This document shows positions 42,663 to 51,398 of a stretch of 64,000 nt of DNA, in pieces. Origin of the DNA: Microbacterium enclense (GTDB lineage Bacteria; Actinomycetota; Actinomycetes; Actinomycetales; Microbacteriaceae); NCBI RefSeq assembly GCF_001456955.1, contig NZ_KQ758471.1, positions 38,576-102,575 on the forward strand, read 5' to 3'. Numbering within the stretch: position 1 is the first letter of the stretch; every line of letters starts with the position of its first letter. The notes beneath the pieces are model-generated. The model was not told where the DNA came from. It did no database searches and saw only the letters and a program-made list of their open reading frames with translations. The position numbers and the translations under genes were made by a program.

Positions 42663-42860
42663 ATGGGTGTCGGACGTTGGATCGGAACCGGAGCGGTCGG
42701 CCTTGCGGGCGCCGTGCTCGCACGCACCGCGATCGGTCGCGCAGTCGCCGCGGGCACCGTCGCCTACCGGGTGTGGAAGGACCCGAAGGTGCAGAAGGTC
42801 CGCCGCAAGGTGGTCGCCAAGCTCGCGAAGCAACGCACCGCCCGCACGTCCGCGCGCTGA
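42663..42860 (+). CDS. Small basic protein with a hydrophobic N-terminus, unknown function
   Basis: 65 residues from ATG 42663, with an excellent GAGGAGG ribosome site. Residues 5-35 are Gly/Ala/Val-rich (GAVGLAGAVLARTAIGRAVAAG), possibly one membrane segment. Residues 38-65 are Lys/Arg-rich (DPKVQKVRRKVVAKLAKQR). The strong translation signal supports a real gene. No family recognised. A membrane-associated or nucleic-acid-binding role is possible but unproven. Confidence 0.6.
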   Translation: MGVGRWIGTGAVGLAGAVLARTAIGRAVAAGTVAYRVWKDPKVQKVRRKVVAKLAKQRTARTSAR

Positions 42861-43021
42861 GTCGGTTCGTTCCGTCGATACCTCCGGCGTGAACGGGTCT
42901 CCCGCGGCGGAGGTGGCACGCTCGTCGATGGTGTCGAGGGTGCCGCTCCCGACCATCGGGGAAGACGACGGTCCTCCGATCGCGGATACGCTGACGAGGG
43001 TCCTCTGTCGAGATCGCCATA

Positions 43022-43498
43022 TCAGCGCGCGCCGGCGCCGATCGGAAGCGGCGACAGGGGCTTGGTCTCGGCGAACGCGAACGTCGTATCGATCGATGCG
43101 AGAGCCGGAATCGTGCGCAGGTGCTCGCGGAGGAGTCGCTCGTACTCCTCGAAACCGGGCGTGACGATGCGCACGAGGTAATCCCAGTCGCCCGCGAGCA
43201 GGTGCGCTTCGACGATGTGCGGGATCGCACGCAGGCGCTGCTCCACGGCATCCACCGTCGCTCCCTCATGGGAGGCCAGACGCAGGCGGACGAACGCGGT
43301 GATGCTCAGCTCCACCGCCTTCGGCGACACCACCGCGCGATATCCCTCGATGATCCCCGCCTCCTCGAGGTGGCGCACGCGACGCAGACACGGAGAAGGC
43401 GACAGTCCGATGCGGTCTGCGAGTTCCTGGTTCGTCAACCGGCCGTCCTGCTGCAATTCCCGCAGGATGCGGATGTCGATGCTGTCCAGAGAGGCCAT
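43022..43498 (-). CDS. Lrp/AsnC-family transcriptional regulator
   Basis: 158 residues. The N-terminal HTH (about 5-60) contains DIRILRELQQDGRLTNQELADRIGLSPSPCLRRV; the C-terminal RAM ligand-binding domain (70-145) contains AHLLAGDWDYLVRIV. CAGAAT lies 7 nt before the ATG with no ribosome site. Divergent from an EamA exporter 80 nt away, the classic layout for amino-acid-responsive control of an exporter. The effector is unknown. Confidence 0.93.
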   Translation of the reverse strand: MASLDSIDIRILRELQQDGRLTNQELADRIGLSPSPCLRRVRHLEEAGIIEGYRAVVSPKAVELSITAFVRLRLASHEGATVDAVEQRLRAIPHIVEAHLLAGDWDYLVRIVTPGFEEYERLLREHLRTIPALASIDTTFAFAETKPLSPLPIGAGAR

Positions 43499-43578
43499 GC
43501 AGCAGATTCTGCCAATGTGGACGCAGAGTCGGCAATATTCGCAATCCCCTGCGGCGGCCGCCTTTCTACGCTCGAAAT

Positions 43579-44529
43579 GTGACGACCCACGCCCTCGCGC
43601 GCCGCCAAGCGATCGCTCCGCACACCCTCGTCGGAATGGCGGCGCTGGCTGCGGTGGTGGCGCTCTGGTCGTCGTTCGCCCTGTCGGCGCGGGCGACCGA
43701 CGGTACGGGACTCACGATGGCGGATGCCGCGATCGTGCGCTTCGCCGTGCCCGCGATCGTGCTGGCGCCGTGGATCCCCCGCACCATTCGCAGGCTGCGC
43801 GAGGAACGGCAGATCGTCGTGGCGCTGGTGCTGCTGGCCGGTCTTCCCCACTACCTCCTGTTCGCGTGGGGGGCGCATCTCACCTCGGCCGCGCTGACCG
43901 GTCTGCTCGTGCCGGGCACGGTGCCGCTGTTCGTCGCGGTCCTGCTGTTCGTCCGTCGCCCGAGCCGGATGCCTCGTCGGCGTCTCGTCGCCCTCGCCGC
44001 CATCGCCGCGGGAGTCGCCGTCAGCGCCGTGATGACGACGGGGTCCGCGGGGCCGGGCGGCATCGTGGTCCTGCTCGCCGCGGGGTTCGTGTGGGCGGCC
44101 TACACCGTGGGTCTCTCGCGCTCGCGACTCGATCCGGTCGGCGTGATCGTGCTCATCTCCCTCGCCTCGGTCGTGGGCGCGATCGTCCTCGCCGTGATCG
44201 GCGCGCTGCCCTCTCACCTGCTCTCCGGGTCGATCGAGCCGGGCGCCGTCGTCGGGTACGCGCTCCTGCAGGGCGTCGGCACGGGCCTGCTCTCCACCGC
44301 CTGCTACGTCGTCGCGGTGAAGCACCTCGGCAGCAGCATCCCGGCCGCGGCCGGCGCGCTCAGCCCGGTGCTGACCGCGATCGTCGCCGTTCCCCTGTTC
44401 GGCGAGCCCGTCACCGCCGGCCTCGCCCTCGCGCTCGCGCTGATCGTCTCGGGCGTCGCGATGTCGGCGCTCACCCCCGCGGTGCCGCCTCGCCCCGGCA
44501 TCCGTTTCCCCCGCCGCTCCGAAAGATGA
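43579..44529 (+). CDS. EamA/DMT-family transporter (putative metabolite exporter)
   Basis: 316 residues with ten helices in two EamA repeats. The first repeat contains ADAAIVRFAVPAIVLAPWIPR and LTSAALTGLLVPGTVPLFVA; the second contains SSIPAAAGALSPVLTAIVAVPLFGEPV. GTG at 43579 follows TACGCT by 6 nt, so it is leaderless; the ATG two bases earlier is followed at once by a stop. Probably exports an amino acid or similar metabolite under control of the divergent Lrp regulator. Confidence 0.92.
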   Translation: MTTHALARRQAIAPHTLVGMAALAAVVALWSSFALSARATDGTGLTMADAAIVRFAVPAIVLAPWIPRTIRRLREERQIVVALVLLAGLPHYLLFAWGAHLTSAALTGLLVPGTVPLFVAVLLFVRRPSRMPRRRLVALAAIAAGVAVSAVMTTGSAGPGGIVVLLAAGFVWAAYTVGLSRSRLDPVGVIVLISLASVVGAIVLAVIGALPSHLLSGSIEPGAVVGYALLQGVGTGLLSTACYVVAVKHLGSSIPAAAGALSPVLTAIVAVPLFGEPVTAGLALALALIVSGVAMSALTPAVPPRPGIRFPRRSER

Positions 44530-44574
44530 GTGAGGCCTCGTCACCGCGCGAGACGGCCGGGAACGAGGGATGCC

Positions 44575-46164
44575 ATGACCACCGACACCGTGACGTCGAG
44601 CGATCGAACGAAGACGGTACGGCGCCCGCACGCCTGGATCTGGGCCGCTCTCGCCGGCATCGTGTCGGCCGCGGTCCTGCTCGCCGTCGCCGAAGCTCTG
44701 GCGGCGTTGGTCGCCCGCTCGGCGAGCCCCATCCTGGCGGTGGGATCGTTCATCGTCGACATCGTGCCGCGACCGCTCAAGGAGCTCGCGATCACCCTCT
44801 TCGGCGAGGCCGACAAGATCGCGCTGCTCGCGGGAGTCGGACTCGGTGCCGCGGTCGCCGCCGCCGTGGCCGGCGCGCTCGAGTACCGGTTCCGCTTCGT
44901 CGGCGTCGCCCTGCTCGGCATCGGCGGTGCCCTGGCCACCGCGGCGATCGTGACGCGCACCGGGGCAGGTGGCCTCTCGTGGCTCCCTCCGGTCGTCGGC
45001 ACTCTCGCGGGTGTGGTGATGCTCCTGCTGGCCATCGTGCGGCTTCGTCGCTGGGTCGCCGCCGCGACGGCGGAGAACGCCCCCGCAGCGGGCGCGGATC
45101 GCCGACAATTCCTGCTCCTCACCGGTCTCACCGCGGTGGGAGCCGTGGTCGTCGGCATCGGCGCACGCGTGCTCAACGCCGCCACCTCGTCGGTCGCCGC
45201 GGCCCGCGACGCGCTGCGTCTGCCCGCTGCCCGCACGACGGTCACCGTTCCCGAGGGTGCGAACTGGGACATCGAGGGTCTCAGCCCCATCATCACGCCC
45301 AATGGCGACTTCTACCGGGTCGACACCGCCCTGACCGTTCCGAACGTCGACCCCACGACGTGGCGCCTGTCGATCGAGGGCATGGTCGACACCCCCGTCG
45401 AGCTGAGCTTCGACGACCTCGTGGGCATGGGGCTCGACGAGTACGGCGTCACCCTCACCTGCGTCTCGAACGAGGTCGGCGGCGGTCTGGTCGGAAACGC
45501 CATCTGGACCGGTGTCCCCATCCGCGACGTGTTGCGCATGGCCGGCGTGCAGGGCGACGCCGACATGGTGCTCTCCGAGAGCGTCGACGGGTACACGGCA
45601 TCCACTCCCCTGTCGTCGTTGACCGACGAGAACCTGGATGCCATCTTCGCCGTCGCCATGAACGGCGAACCGCTGCCGTTCGAGCACGGTTTCCCGGTAC
45701 GCATGGTCGTACCCGGCCTGTACGGCTACGTCTCGGCGACGAAGTGGGTCACCAAGCTCACCGTCACCCGCTTCGACCAGGCCGAGGCGTACTGGACGCC
45801 GCGCGGATACTCCGCCGAGGCTCCGATCAAGATGTCGTCGCGCGTGGACACGCCGAAGATCGGCTCGCCCGTCGCCGCCGGCACGGTCGTCATCGCCGGC
45901 ATGGCCTGGGCGCAGCCCGTGGGCGTGCAGAAGGTCGAGGTCAGCATCGACGACGGCGACTGGCAGCAGACGCAGCTGTCCACCCCCATCAACGACCAGT
46001 CGTGGGTGCAGTGGAAGCTCGACTGGAACGCGGAGCCCGGCTCGCACTACATCGCCGTGCGCGCGACCGACAAGCAGGGCAACCTGCAGATCCAGGACCA
46101 GGCCCCCATCGCTCCCGACGGCTCGAGCGGGTGGCAACGGACCCTGGTCACCGTTTCGTCCTGA
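44575..46164 (+). CDS. Membrane-anchored molybdopterin-dependent oxidoreductase (sulfite oxidase family)
   Basis: 529 residues from ATG 44575 (GAGGGA). Four membrane helices (about 20-165) are followed by a twin-arginine-like ADRRQFLLLTG with a fifth helix (about 176-200). The Moco-binding domain (about 225-420) has the molybdenum-ligand Cys (about 296) in TLTCVSNEVGGG, the HGFPVRMVVPGLYGY loop and SATKWVTKL. The C-terminal Mo-co dimerisation domain (about 425-529) includes VQKVEVSIDDGDW. No heme domain. It is an extracytoplasmic oxidoreductase of SorA/YedY type; substrate unknown. Confidence 0.9.
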   Translation: MTTDTVTSSDRTKTVRRPHAWIWAALAGIVSAAVLLAVAEALAALVARSASPILAVGSFIVDIVPRPLKELAITLFGEADKIALLAGVGLGAAVAAAVAGALEYRFRFVGVALLGIGGALATAAIVTRTGAGGLSWLPPVVGTLAGVVMLLLAIVRLRRWVAAATAENAPAAGADRRQFLLLTGLTAVGAVVVGIGARVLNAATSSVAAARDALRLPAARTTVTVPEGANWDIEGLSPIITPNGDFYRVDTALTVPNVDPTTWRLSIEGMVDTPVELSFDDLVGMGLDEYGVTLTCVSNEVGGGLVGNAIWTGVPIRDVLRMAGVQGDADMVLSESVDGYTASTPLSSLTDENLDAIFAVAMNGEPLPFEHGFPVRMVVPGLYGYVSATKWVTKLTVTRFDQAEAYWTPRGYSAEAPIKMSSRVDTPKIGSPVAAGTVVIAGMAWAQPVGVQKVEVSIDDGDWQQTQLSTPINDQSWVQWKLDWNAEPGSHYIAVRATDKQGNLQIQDQAPIAPDGSSGWQRTLVTVSS

Positions 46165-46401
46165 CGCGACGGTGCTTCTGTCGATCGCCCCGCGCGCGGC
46201 GACGGGGACGGCACGATCGTCGGATGTCTTGCACGCGTGTTCCCGCAATGCCGGCGACTCTGCGGTGAATCGTCGTCCCTGGCGGCCCTCCCACGCAACC
46301 GGACGCGCCGGGCGAGGCCGCGCCGCATGCCGTGACGATCATCGGCCGACGGTCACGATCACGATCCCCGGACCGACTTCGCGCCGACGTGCTGAGGCGG
46401 T

Positions 46402-46980
46402 TCAGCCTTCGGATACCGTCAGCTCAGCTCCGGCTTCGGCGATCTCGGTGAGTGCCGCATCGCTGGAGGCGGGGTGCACGCCCGCGATGAGATCGGTCAG
46501 TATGCGCACGCGACGACCGGCCGCCACCGCATCGAGCGCCGACGCACGCACGCAGTAATCAGTGGCGATACCGACGATGTCGATGTCGCGGATGCCGTGC
46601 GCGTCGAGGATGCCCGCGGCGGTCTCACCGTCGTCGGACACCCCCTCGAACAGCGAATAGGCGGGCTTGCCCTGCCCCTTCTTGAGGTGGTGCGTGACGC
46701 GGGAGGTGTCGAACACCTCGTCGTAGTCAGCGCCGTACGTTCCGCCCACGCAGTGCACCGGCCACGTGTCGACGAAGTCGGGGGCCGCGGAGAAGTGCCC
46801 GCCGTTGTCGTCGTCGCCGTGGTGCCAGTCGCGCGACGCGACGATCACCGCATAGTCGTCGGCGTGCGCCTCGAGGTAGCGCGAGATGCGTTCGGCCACC
46901 GCGTCGCCGCCCTCGACCCCGAGCGCTCCGCGTTCGGTGAAGTCGTTCTGCACGTCGACGACGAAGAGGGCGCGAGTCAT
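46402..46980 (-). CDS. pncA: Nicotinamidase (isochorismatase-like hydrolase)
   Basis: 192 residues. Catalytic triad as in PncA: D9 in FVVDVQNDF, a Lys in THHLKKGQGKPAYS and C143 in ATDYCVRASALDA. The metal-binding stretch SRDWHHGD carries D51 and His53/54. It converts nicotinamide to nicotinate in NAD salvage and would activate pyrazinamide in relatives. TAGGCT lies 6 nt upstream of the ATG with no ribosome site, so the gene is probably leaderless. Its promoter adjoins a duplicated 49-bp repeat. Confidence 0.93.
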   Translation of the reverse strand: MTRALFVVDVQNDFTERGALGVEGGDAVAERISRYLEAHADDYAVIVASRDWHHGDDDNGGHFSAAPDFVDTWPVHCVGGTYGADYDEVFDTSRVTHHLKKGQGKPAYSLFEGVSDDGETAAGILDAHGIRDIDIVGIATDYCVRASALDAVAAGRRVRILTDLIAGVHPASSDAALTEIAEAGAELTVSEG

Positions 46981-46995
46981 GCGTCGAGCCTACGC

Positions 46996-47111
46996 GCGTC
47001 GTGTCGGTCACCCCACCGCCGTCGCCCGCGCCGGCCGACTCGCGGTCGTGCGACGCGCCTACGCGTCGTGTCGGTCACCCCACCGCCGTCGCCCGCGCCG
47101 GCCGACTCGCG
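46996..47111. repeat. Perfect 49-bp direct repeat, 67-bp period
   Basis: Copies at 46996-47044 and 47063-47111 are identical over 49 bp (starting GCGTCGTGTCGGTCACC, ending GGCCGACTCGCG). The 18-bp spacer contains GACGCGCCTA, an echo of the pncA promoter sequence. It looks like a recent tandem duplication just upstream of pncA, close behind its -35 region. Confidence 0.85.
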
Positions 47112-47141
47112 AGCGCGCGCGACGTGCCGCGAACGTCGACC

Positions 47142-47567
47142 CTAGCCGCGAGCGAACAACAGCACGATCGACACAATGAAGGCCGCCAGACCCAGCGTCG
47201 ACACTCCGGCGGCCAGAAGCGAGACGAACCTCACGAGGGGAGACGACCGCGTGAGACGCATGCGGTTCGCGCTGCCCCGTCGGAAGAAGATGTCGGCCAT
47301 GTCGGCCGAGCCGATCTTCGCCTCGTCATGCGCGGACAGGGGCGCCTCGTTCACACCGCCCTCGTCGTCGAACCAGCGCACGACCCGACCGTCGGCCACG
47401 TGCTCGACCACCGCCCGCGCGGGCAGCCACGTTCCGTCGGCGAGCAGGAGGATCACCGCGGCGACCGCGAGCAGAAGACCGCCCCCCAACCCGACCCACG
47501 TGAAGATCTCGATGAGGGCATCGAGCGCGTTCGACACGGCAGACTCCAGCGGGTAGCGGACGGGCAC
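47142..47567 (-). CDS. Hypothetical two-helix membrane protein
   Basis: 141 residues from the GTG at 47567. Helices at about 20-45 (WVGLGGGLLLAVAAVILLLA) and 112-137 flank a soluble segment, WLPARAVVEHVADGRVVRWFDDEGGVNEA, and IFFRRGSANRMRLTRSSP. The pattern is that of small conserved Microbacteriaceae membrane proteins without assigned function. TAGGCT occurs about 26 nt upstream. No operon partner is evident. Confidence 0.7.
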   Translation of the reverse strand: MPVRYPLESAVSNALDALIEIFTWVGLGGGLLLAVAAVILLLADGTWLPARAVVEHVADGRVVRWFDDEGGVNEAPLSAHDEAKIGSADMADIFFRRGSANRMRLTRSSPLVRFVSLLAAGVSTLGLAAFIVSIVLLFARG

Positions 47568-47650
47568 CGCCCCCTCGGGGGCGCAGGGCCTCTCAGCCTA
47601 TCGGGCGCACCACGCGGCGCCCGGCGCGCGACGTACCGCCGCCGAATGCC

Positions 47651-47688
47651 AAAAAGGCCCCCACCCGGTGGAAGCGGGTGAGGGCCTT
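47651..47688 (-). terminator. Rho-independent terminator after tRNA-Thr
   Basis: On the minus strand AAGGCCC-x-CACCCG pairs with CGGGTG-x-GGGCCTT, followed by TTTTT (47655-47651). It starts 4 nt after the tRNA 3' end. Confidence 0.85.
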
Positions 47689-47691
47689 CGG

Positions 47692-47764
47692 AGCCGCCTA
47701 AGGGAATCGAACCCTTGACCTATTCATTACGAGTGAATCGCTCTGCCGTCTGAGCTAAGGCGGC
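47692..47764 (-). tRNA. tRNA-Thr (CGT)
   Basis: 73 nt on the minus strand. Acceptor GCCGCCT pairs with AGGCGGC, discriminator T. D arm has AGCTCAGACGGCAGAGC. Anticodon loop CTCGTAA gives anticodon CGT. T arm is AAGGG-TTCGATT-CCCTT. CCA is not encoded. Confidence 0.96.
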
Positions 47765-47841
47765 ATGTGCGCGCTGTGGCGTGCACGATCATCGATATTA
47801 CATGCTCCGGGAGGCCCGAGCGCACACGCGCGGGTTCGACG

Positions 47842-48513
47842 TCAGTAGTCGCCCGTCGCGGAACGGTCGGCGAGGATGTCGCGGCTCGACGACAGACCCA
47901 GGCGAGTCGCCCCCGCGGCGATCATCTGCTCGGCGGCGGCGCGGGTGCGCACACCCCCGGAGGCCTTCACCTCGGCGCGGTCTCCGACGGTGCGCTTCAT
48001 CAGCTCGACCGCGTGGACGCTCGCCCCACCGGCCGGGTGGAAACCCGTCGACGTCTTGACGAAGTCGGCGCCGGCGGCGACGGCCCTCTCGCACACGGCG
48101 ACGATCGCCTCGTCGGAGAGCGCTGCCGATTCGATGATGACCTTCAGCACGGTCGGCGACGGGGCAGCTTCGCGCACAGCGCGGATCTCGGCCTCGACCA
48201 GGTCGTAGCGTCCCTCGACGGCCGCGCCCACGTCGATGACCATGTCGATCTCGTCGGCGCCCTGGTCGACCGACAGCGCCGCCTCGGCCGCCTTGATGTC
48301 GGCGTGGTGCTTGCCGCTGGGGAACCCGCAGACGACGGCGAGCTTGAGACCGGCGGGCACCTCGACCGGGAGGAACGACGGCGAGATGCACACGCTGTAC
48401 GTGCCGAGCTCGGCACCCTCGGCGATGAGCCGCTCGACGTCGGCGCGGGTGGCCTCGGGCTTGAGCAGGGTGTGGTCGATGTACGTCGCCAGGTCGGCGA
48501 TGGGCGCGGTCAT
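47842..48513 (-). CDS. deoC: Deoxyribose-phosphate aldolase
   Basis: 223 residues from ATG 48513 (GAGGAG, 6-nt spacing). Class I aldolase TIM barrel: [11 protein letters not shown] at the N-terminus, [19 protein letters not shown], the Schiff-base Lys about 153 in [12 protein letters not shown] and the second Lys about 183 in [10 protein letters not shown]. It cleaves 2-deoxyribose-5-phosphate to glyceraldehyde-3-phosphate and acetaldehyde. It stands alone here rather than in a deo operon. Confidence 0.96.
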   Translation of the reverse strand: MTAPIADLATYIDHTLLKPEATRADVERLIAEGAELGTYSVCISPSFLPVEVPAGLKLAVVCGFPSGKHHADIKAAEAALSVDQGADEIDMVIDVGAAVEGRYDLVEAEIRAVREAAPSPTVLKVIIESAALSDEAIVAVCERAVAAGADFVKTSTGFHPAGGASVHAVELMKRTVGDRAEVKASGGVRTRAAAEQMIAAGATRLGLSSSRDILADRSATGDY

Positions 48514-48558
48514 AGGGATCTCCTCGGGGGTGTGACGAAGCAAGCCTAGGCGCGGTCG

Positions 48559-50100
48559 CTATTCGCAGCGCAGCCCGGCGTCGGGGACGGTGCCGTCGAG
48601 GAGGTAGTCGTCGACCGCCCCGTTCACGCACGCATTGCCTTTGTTGTAGGCCAGGTGCCCCTCGCCGACGTAGGTGACGAGCACGCCTTGCGACAACTGC
48701 TCGGCGAGCGCCTGGGCTTCGGTGTAGGGGGTGGCCGGGTCGCCGGTGGTGCCGAGCACGATGATCGGCGGGGCGCCGGGCGCGGTGATGGGCGCACGCG
48801 TGCCCGTCGGCGGCGCGGGCCACGCGGCGCACGGGTCGGGTCCGACCCAGTACGGTGCGATGACCGGAGCCTTCTGCTCGAGCTCGGCTTCGAGCGCCTC
48901 GTCGTCGGTCTCGCCCTCGTCGGGATAGTCGACGCAGTTGTAGGCGCGTAGGGCCTCGAGGGTGTTGCTCGAGTACTGCCCGTTCTCTCGGCCGTTGTAG
49001 AAATCCGCGAGCTGGAAGGCGACGGACGCGTCGCCGTTCTGCGCGTCCGTCAGCGCGATGCGCAAGTAGGGCCAGCTCTGGTCGCTGTAGAGCGCCGCGA
49101 GGACCGCCGTCACGAGCGTGTCCGCGCCGAGACGGCGTCCATCGCCGTTGTCGAGGGGCCGTGCGTCGACCCGCTGCAGCAACGAGGTCAGGTCGCTCAT
49201 CGCGTCGTCGACGGAACCGCCGAAGGGGCAGTCCGAACGCGTCAGGCAATCCGCCATGAACGCCCGCAACGCATTCTCGAAGCCCACCGCCTGCGCGATT
49301 CCGCTCGCGCTGCCGGGGAGGCTCGGGTCGATCCCGCCGTCGAGGACCATGCGCCCGACCCGTTCGGGGAAGAGGCCGGCATAGGTGGCGCCGAGCAGCG
49401 AACCGTAGGAGAACCCGAGGTAGTTCAGGCTCGCGTCGCCCAGCACCGCCCGCAGCAGATCCATGTCGCGCGCCGAGTTCTCGGTCGAGACGTACGGGAG
49501 GATGCCGTCGCTTCCCGCCTCGCACGCCTGCGCGAAGCCGGCCTGTCGCTGCTCGAGCGCCGCGTTGCGTTCGTCGCTCCCTCGCTTCCCCGGTGGGATG
49601 TCGTAGAGGAAGGCATCCATGCCGGCAGCGTCGTAACACCGGACGGCGGTGGACTGCCCCACCCCCCGCGGATCGAAACCGATCACGTCGTACGAGGACG
49701 TCAGTTGCTCGTCGGCGACGAGCGAGAGCGAATCGCGCACCGTGTCGACTCCGCTCACACCTGGTCCGCCGGGATTGGTGAGCAGCGAGCCGAGGGGCTC
49801 GCCCGATGTCGCGCGGTGCCGGATGACGGCCAGCGACAGGTCACCGGCGGAGGGATCGGCGTAGTCACGCGGAGCGGTGACCGTGGTGCAGTCGAAGCCG
49901 GCACTGCCGCAATCGGTCCACGTCAGGGTCTGCCCATAGTACGGCAGCAGGGCCGCGTCGACGCCCTCGGTCTGCGGGGCGAGTGAGCGCCCCGTGTCGG
50001 GTGCCATCGGCGGGATCTGCGCGTAGAGGCACCCGGACAGCGTCACAGCCAGCCCCGCCAGCACCGTGATCGCCGCGGTCGCGCGACGGCGCAGGCTCAC
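48559..50100 (-). CDS. S33-family alpha/beta-hydrolase lipoprotein (tripeptidyl aminopeptidase-like)
   Basis: 513 residues from GTG 50100, which overlaps the holB TGA. Lipoprotein signal with LAVTLSGC (Cys about 24). Alpha/beta-hydrolase core with oxyanion NPGGPGVSG, nucleophile Ser about 231 in GFSYGSLLG, Asp about 454 in GTTGDPATPY and His about 482 in VGEGHLAYNKG. The C-terminal TAP-like lid region is rich in Cys, as in Streptomyces Tap/SlpD/SlpE secreted aminopeptidases. Surface-located peptide hydrolysis is expected. Its placement at the end of topA-tmk-holB is probably only transcriptional convenience. Confidence 0.9.
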   Translation of the reverse strand: MSLRRRATAAITVLAGLAVTLSGCLYAQIPPMAPDTGRSLAPQTEGVDAALLPYYGQTLTWTDCGSAGFDCTTVTAPRDYADPSAGDLSLAVIRHRATSGEPLGSLLTNPGGPGVSGVDTVRDSLSLVADEQLTSSYDVIGFDPRGVGQSTAVRCYDAAGMDAFLYDIPPGKRGSDERNAALEQRQAGFAQACEAGSDGILPYVSTENSARDMDLLRAVLGDASLNYLGFSYGSLLGATYAGLFPERVGRMVLDGGIDPSLPGSASGIAQAVGFENALRAFMADCLTRSDCPFGGSVDDAMSDLTSLLQRVDARPLDNGDGRRLGADTLVTAVLAALYSDQSWPYLRIALTDAQNGDASVAFQLADFYNGRENGQYSSNTLEALRAYNCVDYPDEGETDDEALEAELEQKAPVIAPYWVGPDPCAAWPAPPTGTRAPITAPGAPPIIVLGTTGDPATPYTEAQALAEQLSQGVLVTYVGEGHLAYNKGNACVNGAVDDYLLDGTVPDAGLRCE

Positions 50101-51275
50101 GGCGCCGATCCGTTCGCCACGGTGATCATGAGACTCTCCAGGGCCAGCAGCGGGGCCGCGTTCTGCTCCAGATTGCGGCGCGTGAGCGAGATGCGATCCA
50201 GCACCCCGAGCGTGCGAGCGGGGGTCCACTCACCGGCGAGGGCGCGCAACGCGTCGAGCCGCTCGCGATTGACGAGCTCGGCTTCACGGCCGTACTGGAT
50301 CATCACGACGTCGCGGAACAGCGACTGAAGGTCGGTGAGCACGCGGTCGATGCCGTCGCGGAGGCTGCGAGTGGCCCGCCGCTTCTGATCGTCTTCGAGG
50401 GCGTTGACCTGTCCCCGGACCGAGGGCGGGACGGCCGCCCCTTCGGCGACGCCGAGCATGCGCAGCAGTGCCCGACGCTCCTCTTCGTCACGAGTGGCGG
50501 TCAGGGCCTTGGCGTCGTCGGTGGCCACGCGCACGATGCGCCCCGCGACGTCGACGGCGTCTGCGATCCCCCTCACCGCGAGCACGGCCGCGAGGGTCTC
50601 GGCCCGTCGCGCACGCGCGTCGTCGTCGGTCGCGAGGCGCTGGGCCATGCCGATGTGTCGCTGCGCGTGACGTGCCGATTCCTCGGCGATCTCGGCCGAG
50701 ACGCCGGTGCGCTCCACGATCAGCGCCGCGACGTCGGCGACCGAGGGCTCGCGCAGGCGCAGCACCCGCACGCGCGAGCGGATGGTGGGCAGCAGATCGG
50801 CGTCGCTCGGGGCGCACAGCACCCACACGGTCTTCTCGGGCGGTTCTTCGAGGGCCTTCAGCAGCACGTTCGACGTGCGCTCCGCCATGCGGTCGGCGTC
50901 TTCGACGACGATCACGCGATGTCTTCCGAGCGACGGTGCGAACGACGCACGCTCGACGAGACGGCGTGCCTCTTCGATGCGGATCACGACCTGCTCGGTG
51001 CGCAGAGCGGTCAGGTCGGGATGGGTGCGGGCGAGCACCTGTTGTTGAGCGCGCTCGTCACCCGCATCGGCGATGAGCGCGGCGGCGAAAGCGTACGCCA
51101 GAGTGGAGCGCCCCGATCCGGGCGGCCCCGTGATGAGCCAGGCATGGGCGAGAGCGGAGGGATCGGATGCCGCCGTGCGCAGCGTCTCGACCGCGTCGTC
51201 TTGGCCCCAGACCGCGTCCCACGGGAAGGCGGCCGCGCCGGCGGATGACGGCGACGGCTCGAGGGCGACAGACAT
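50097..51275 (-). CDS. holB: DNA polymerase III delta-prime subunit
   Basis: 392 residues from ATG 51275; a longer frame starts at 51305 without support. AAA+ clamp-loader fold: Walker A GPPGSGRST (about 50-58), HPDLTALR, VVIRIEEARRLVE and sensor region RTSNVLLKALEEPPEKTVW. The zinc-binding cysteines of the enterobacterial protein are absent, as is common in actinobacteria. TAGGCT lies 7 nt before the ATG, suggesting an additional leaderless promoter inside the topA-tmk-holB group. Loads the sliding clamp with the tau/gamma and delta subunits. Confidence 0.92.
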   Translation of the reverse strand: MSVALEPSPSSAGAAAFPWDAVWGQDDAVETLRTAASDPSALAHAWLITGPPGSGRSTLAYAFAAALIADAGDERAQQQVLARTHPDLTALRTEQVVIRIEEARRLVERASFAPSLGRHRVIVVEDADRMAERTSNVLLKALEEPPEKTVWVLCAPSDADLLPTIRSRVRVLRLREPSVADVAALIVERTGVSAEIAEESARHAQRHIGMAQRLATDDDARARRAETLAAVLAVRGIADAVDVAGRIVRVATDDAKALTATRDEEERRALLRMLGVAEGAAVPPSVRGQVNALEDDQKRRATRSLRDGIDRVLTDLQSLFRDVVMIQYGREAELVNRERLDALRALAGEWTPARTLGVLDRISLTRRNLEQNAAPLLALESLMITVANGSAP

Positions 51276-51398
51276 GGGCTCCAGCCTAACGGCGAGGTAC
51301 GACACCGCCGCTGGCCGTCGACTGTGGATCGCGTGGCGGCCGGGACCCTCGAACGCACCGGCGCGCGGTGGACGGGAAACGTGCGCCGCAGCCGGTGC

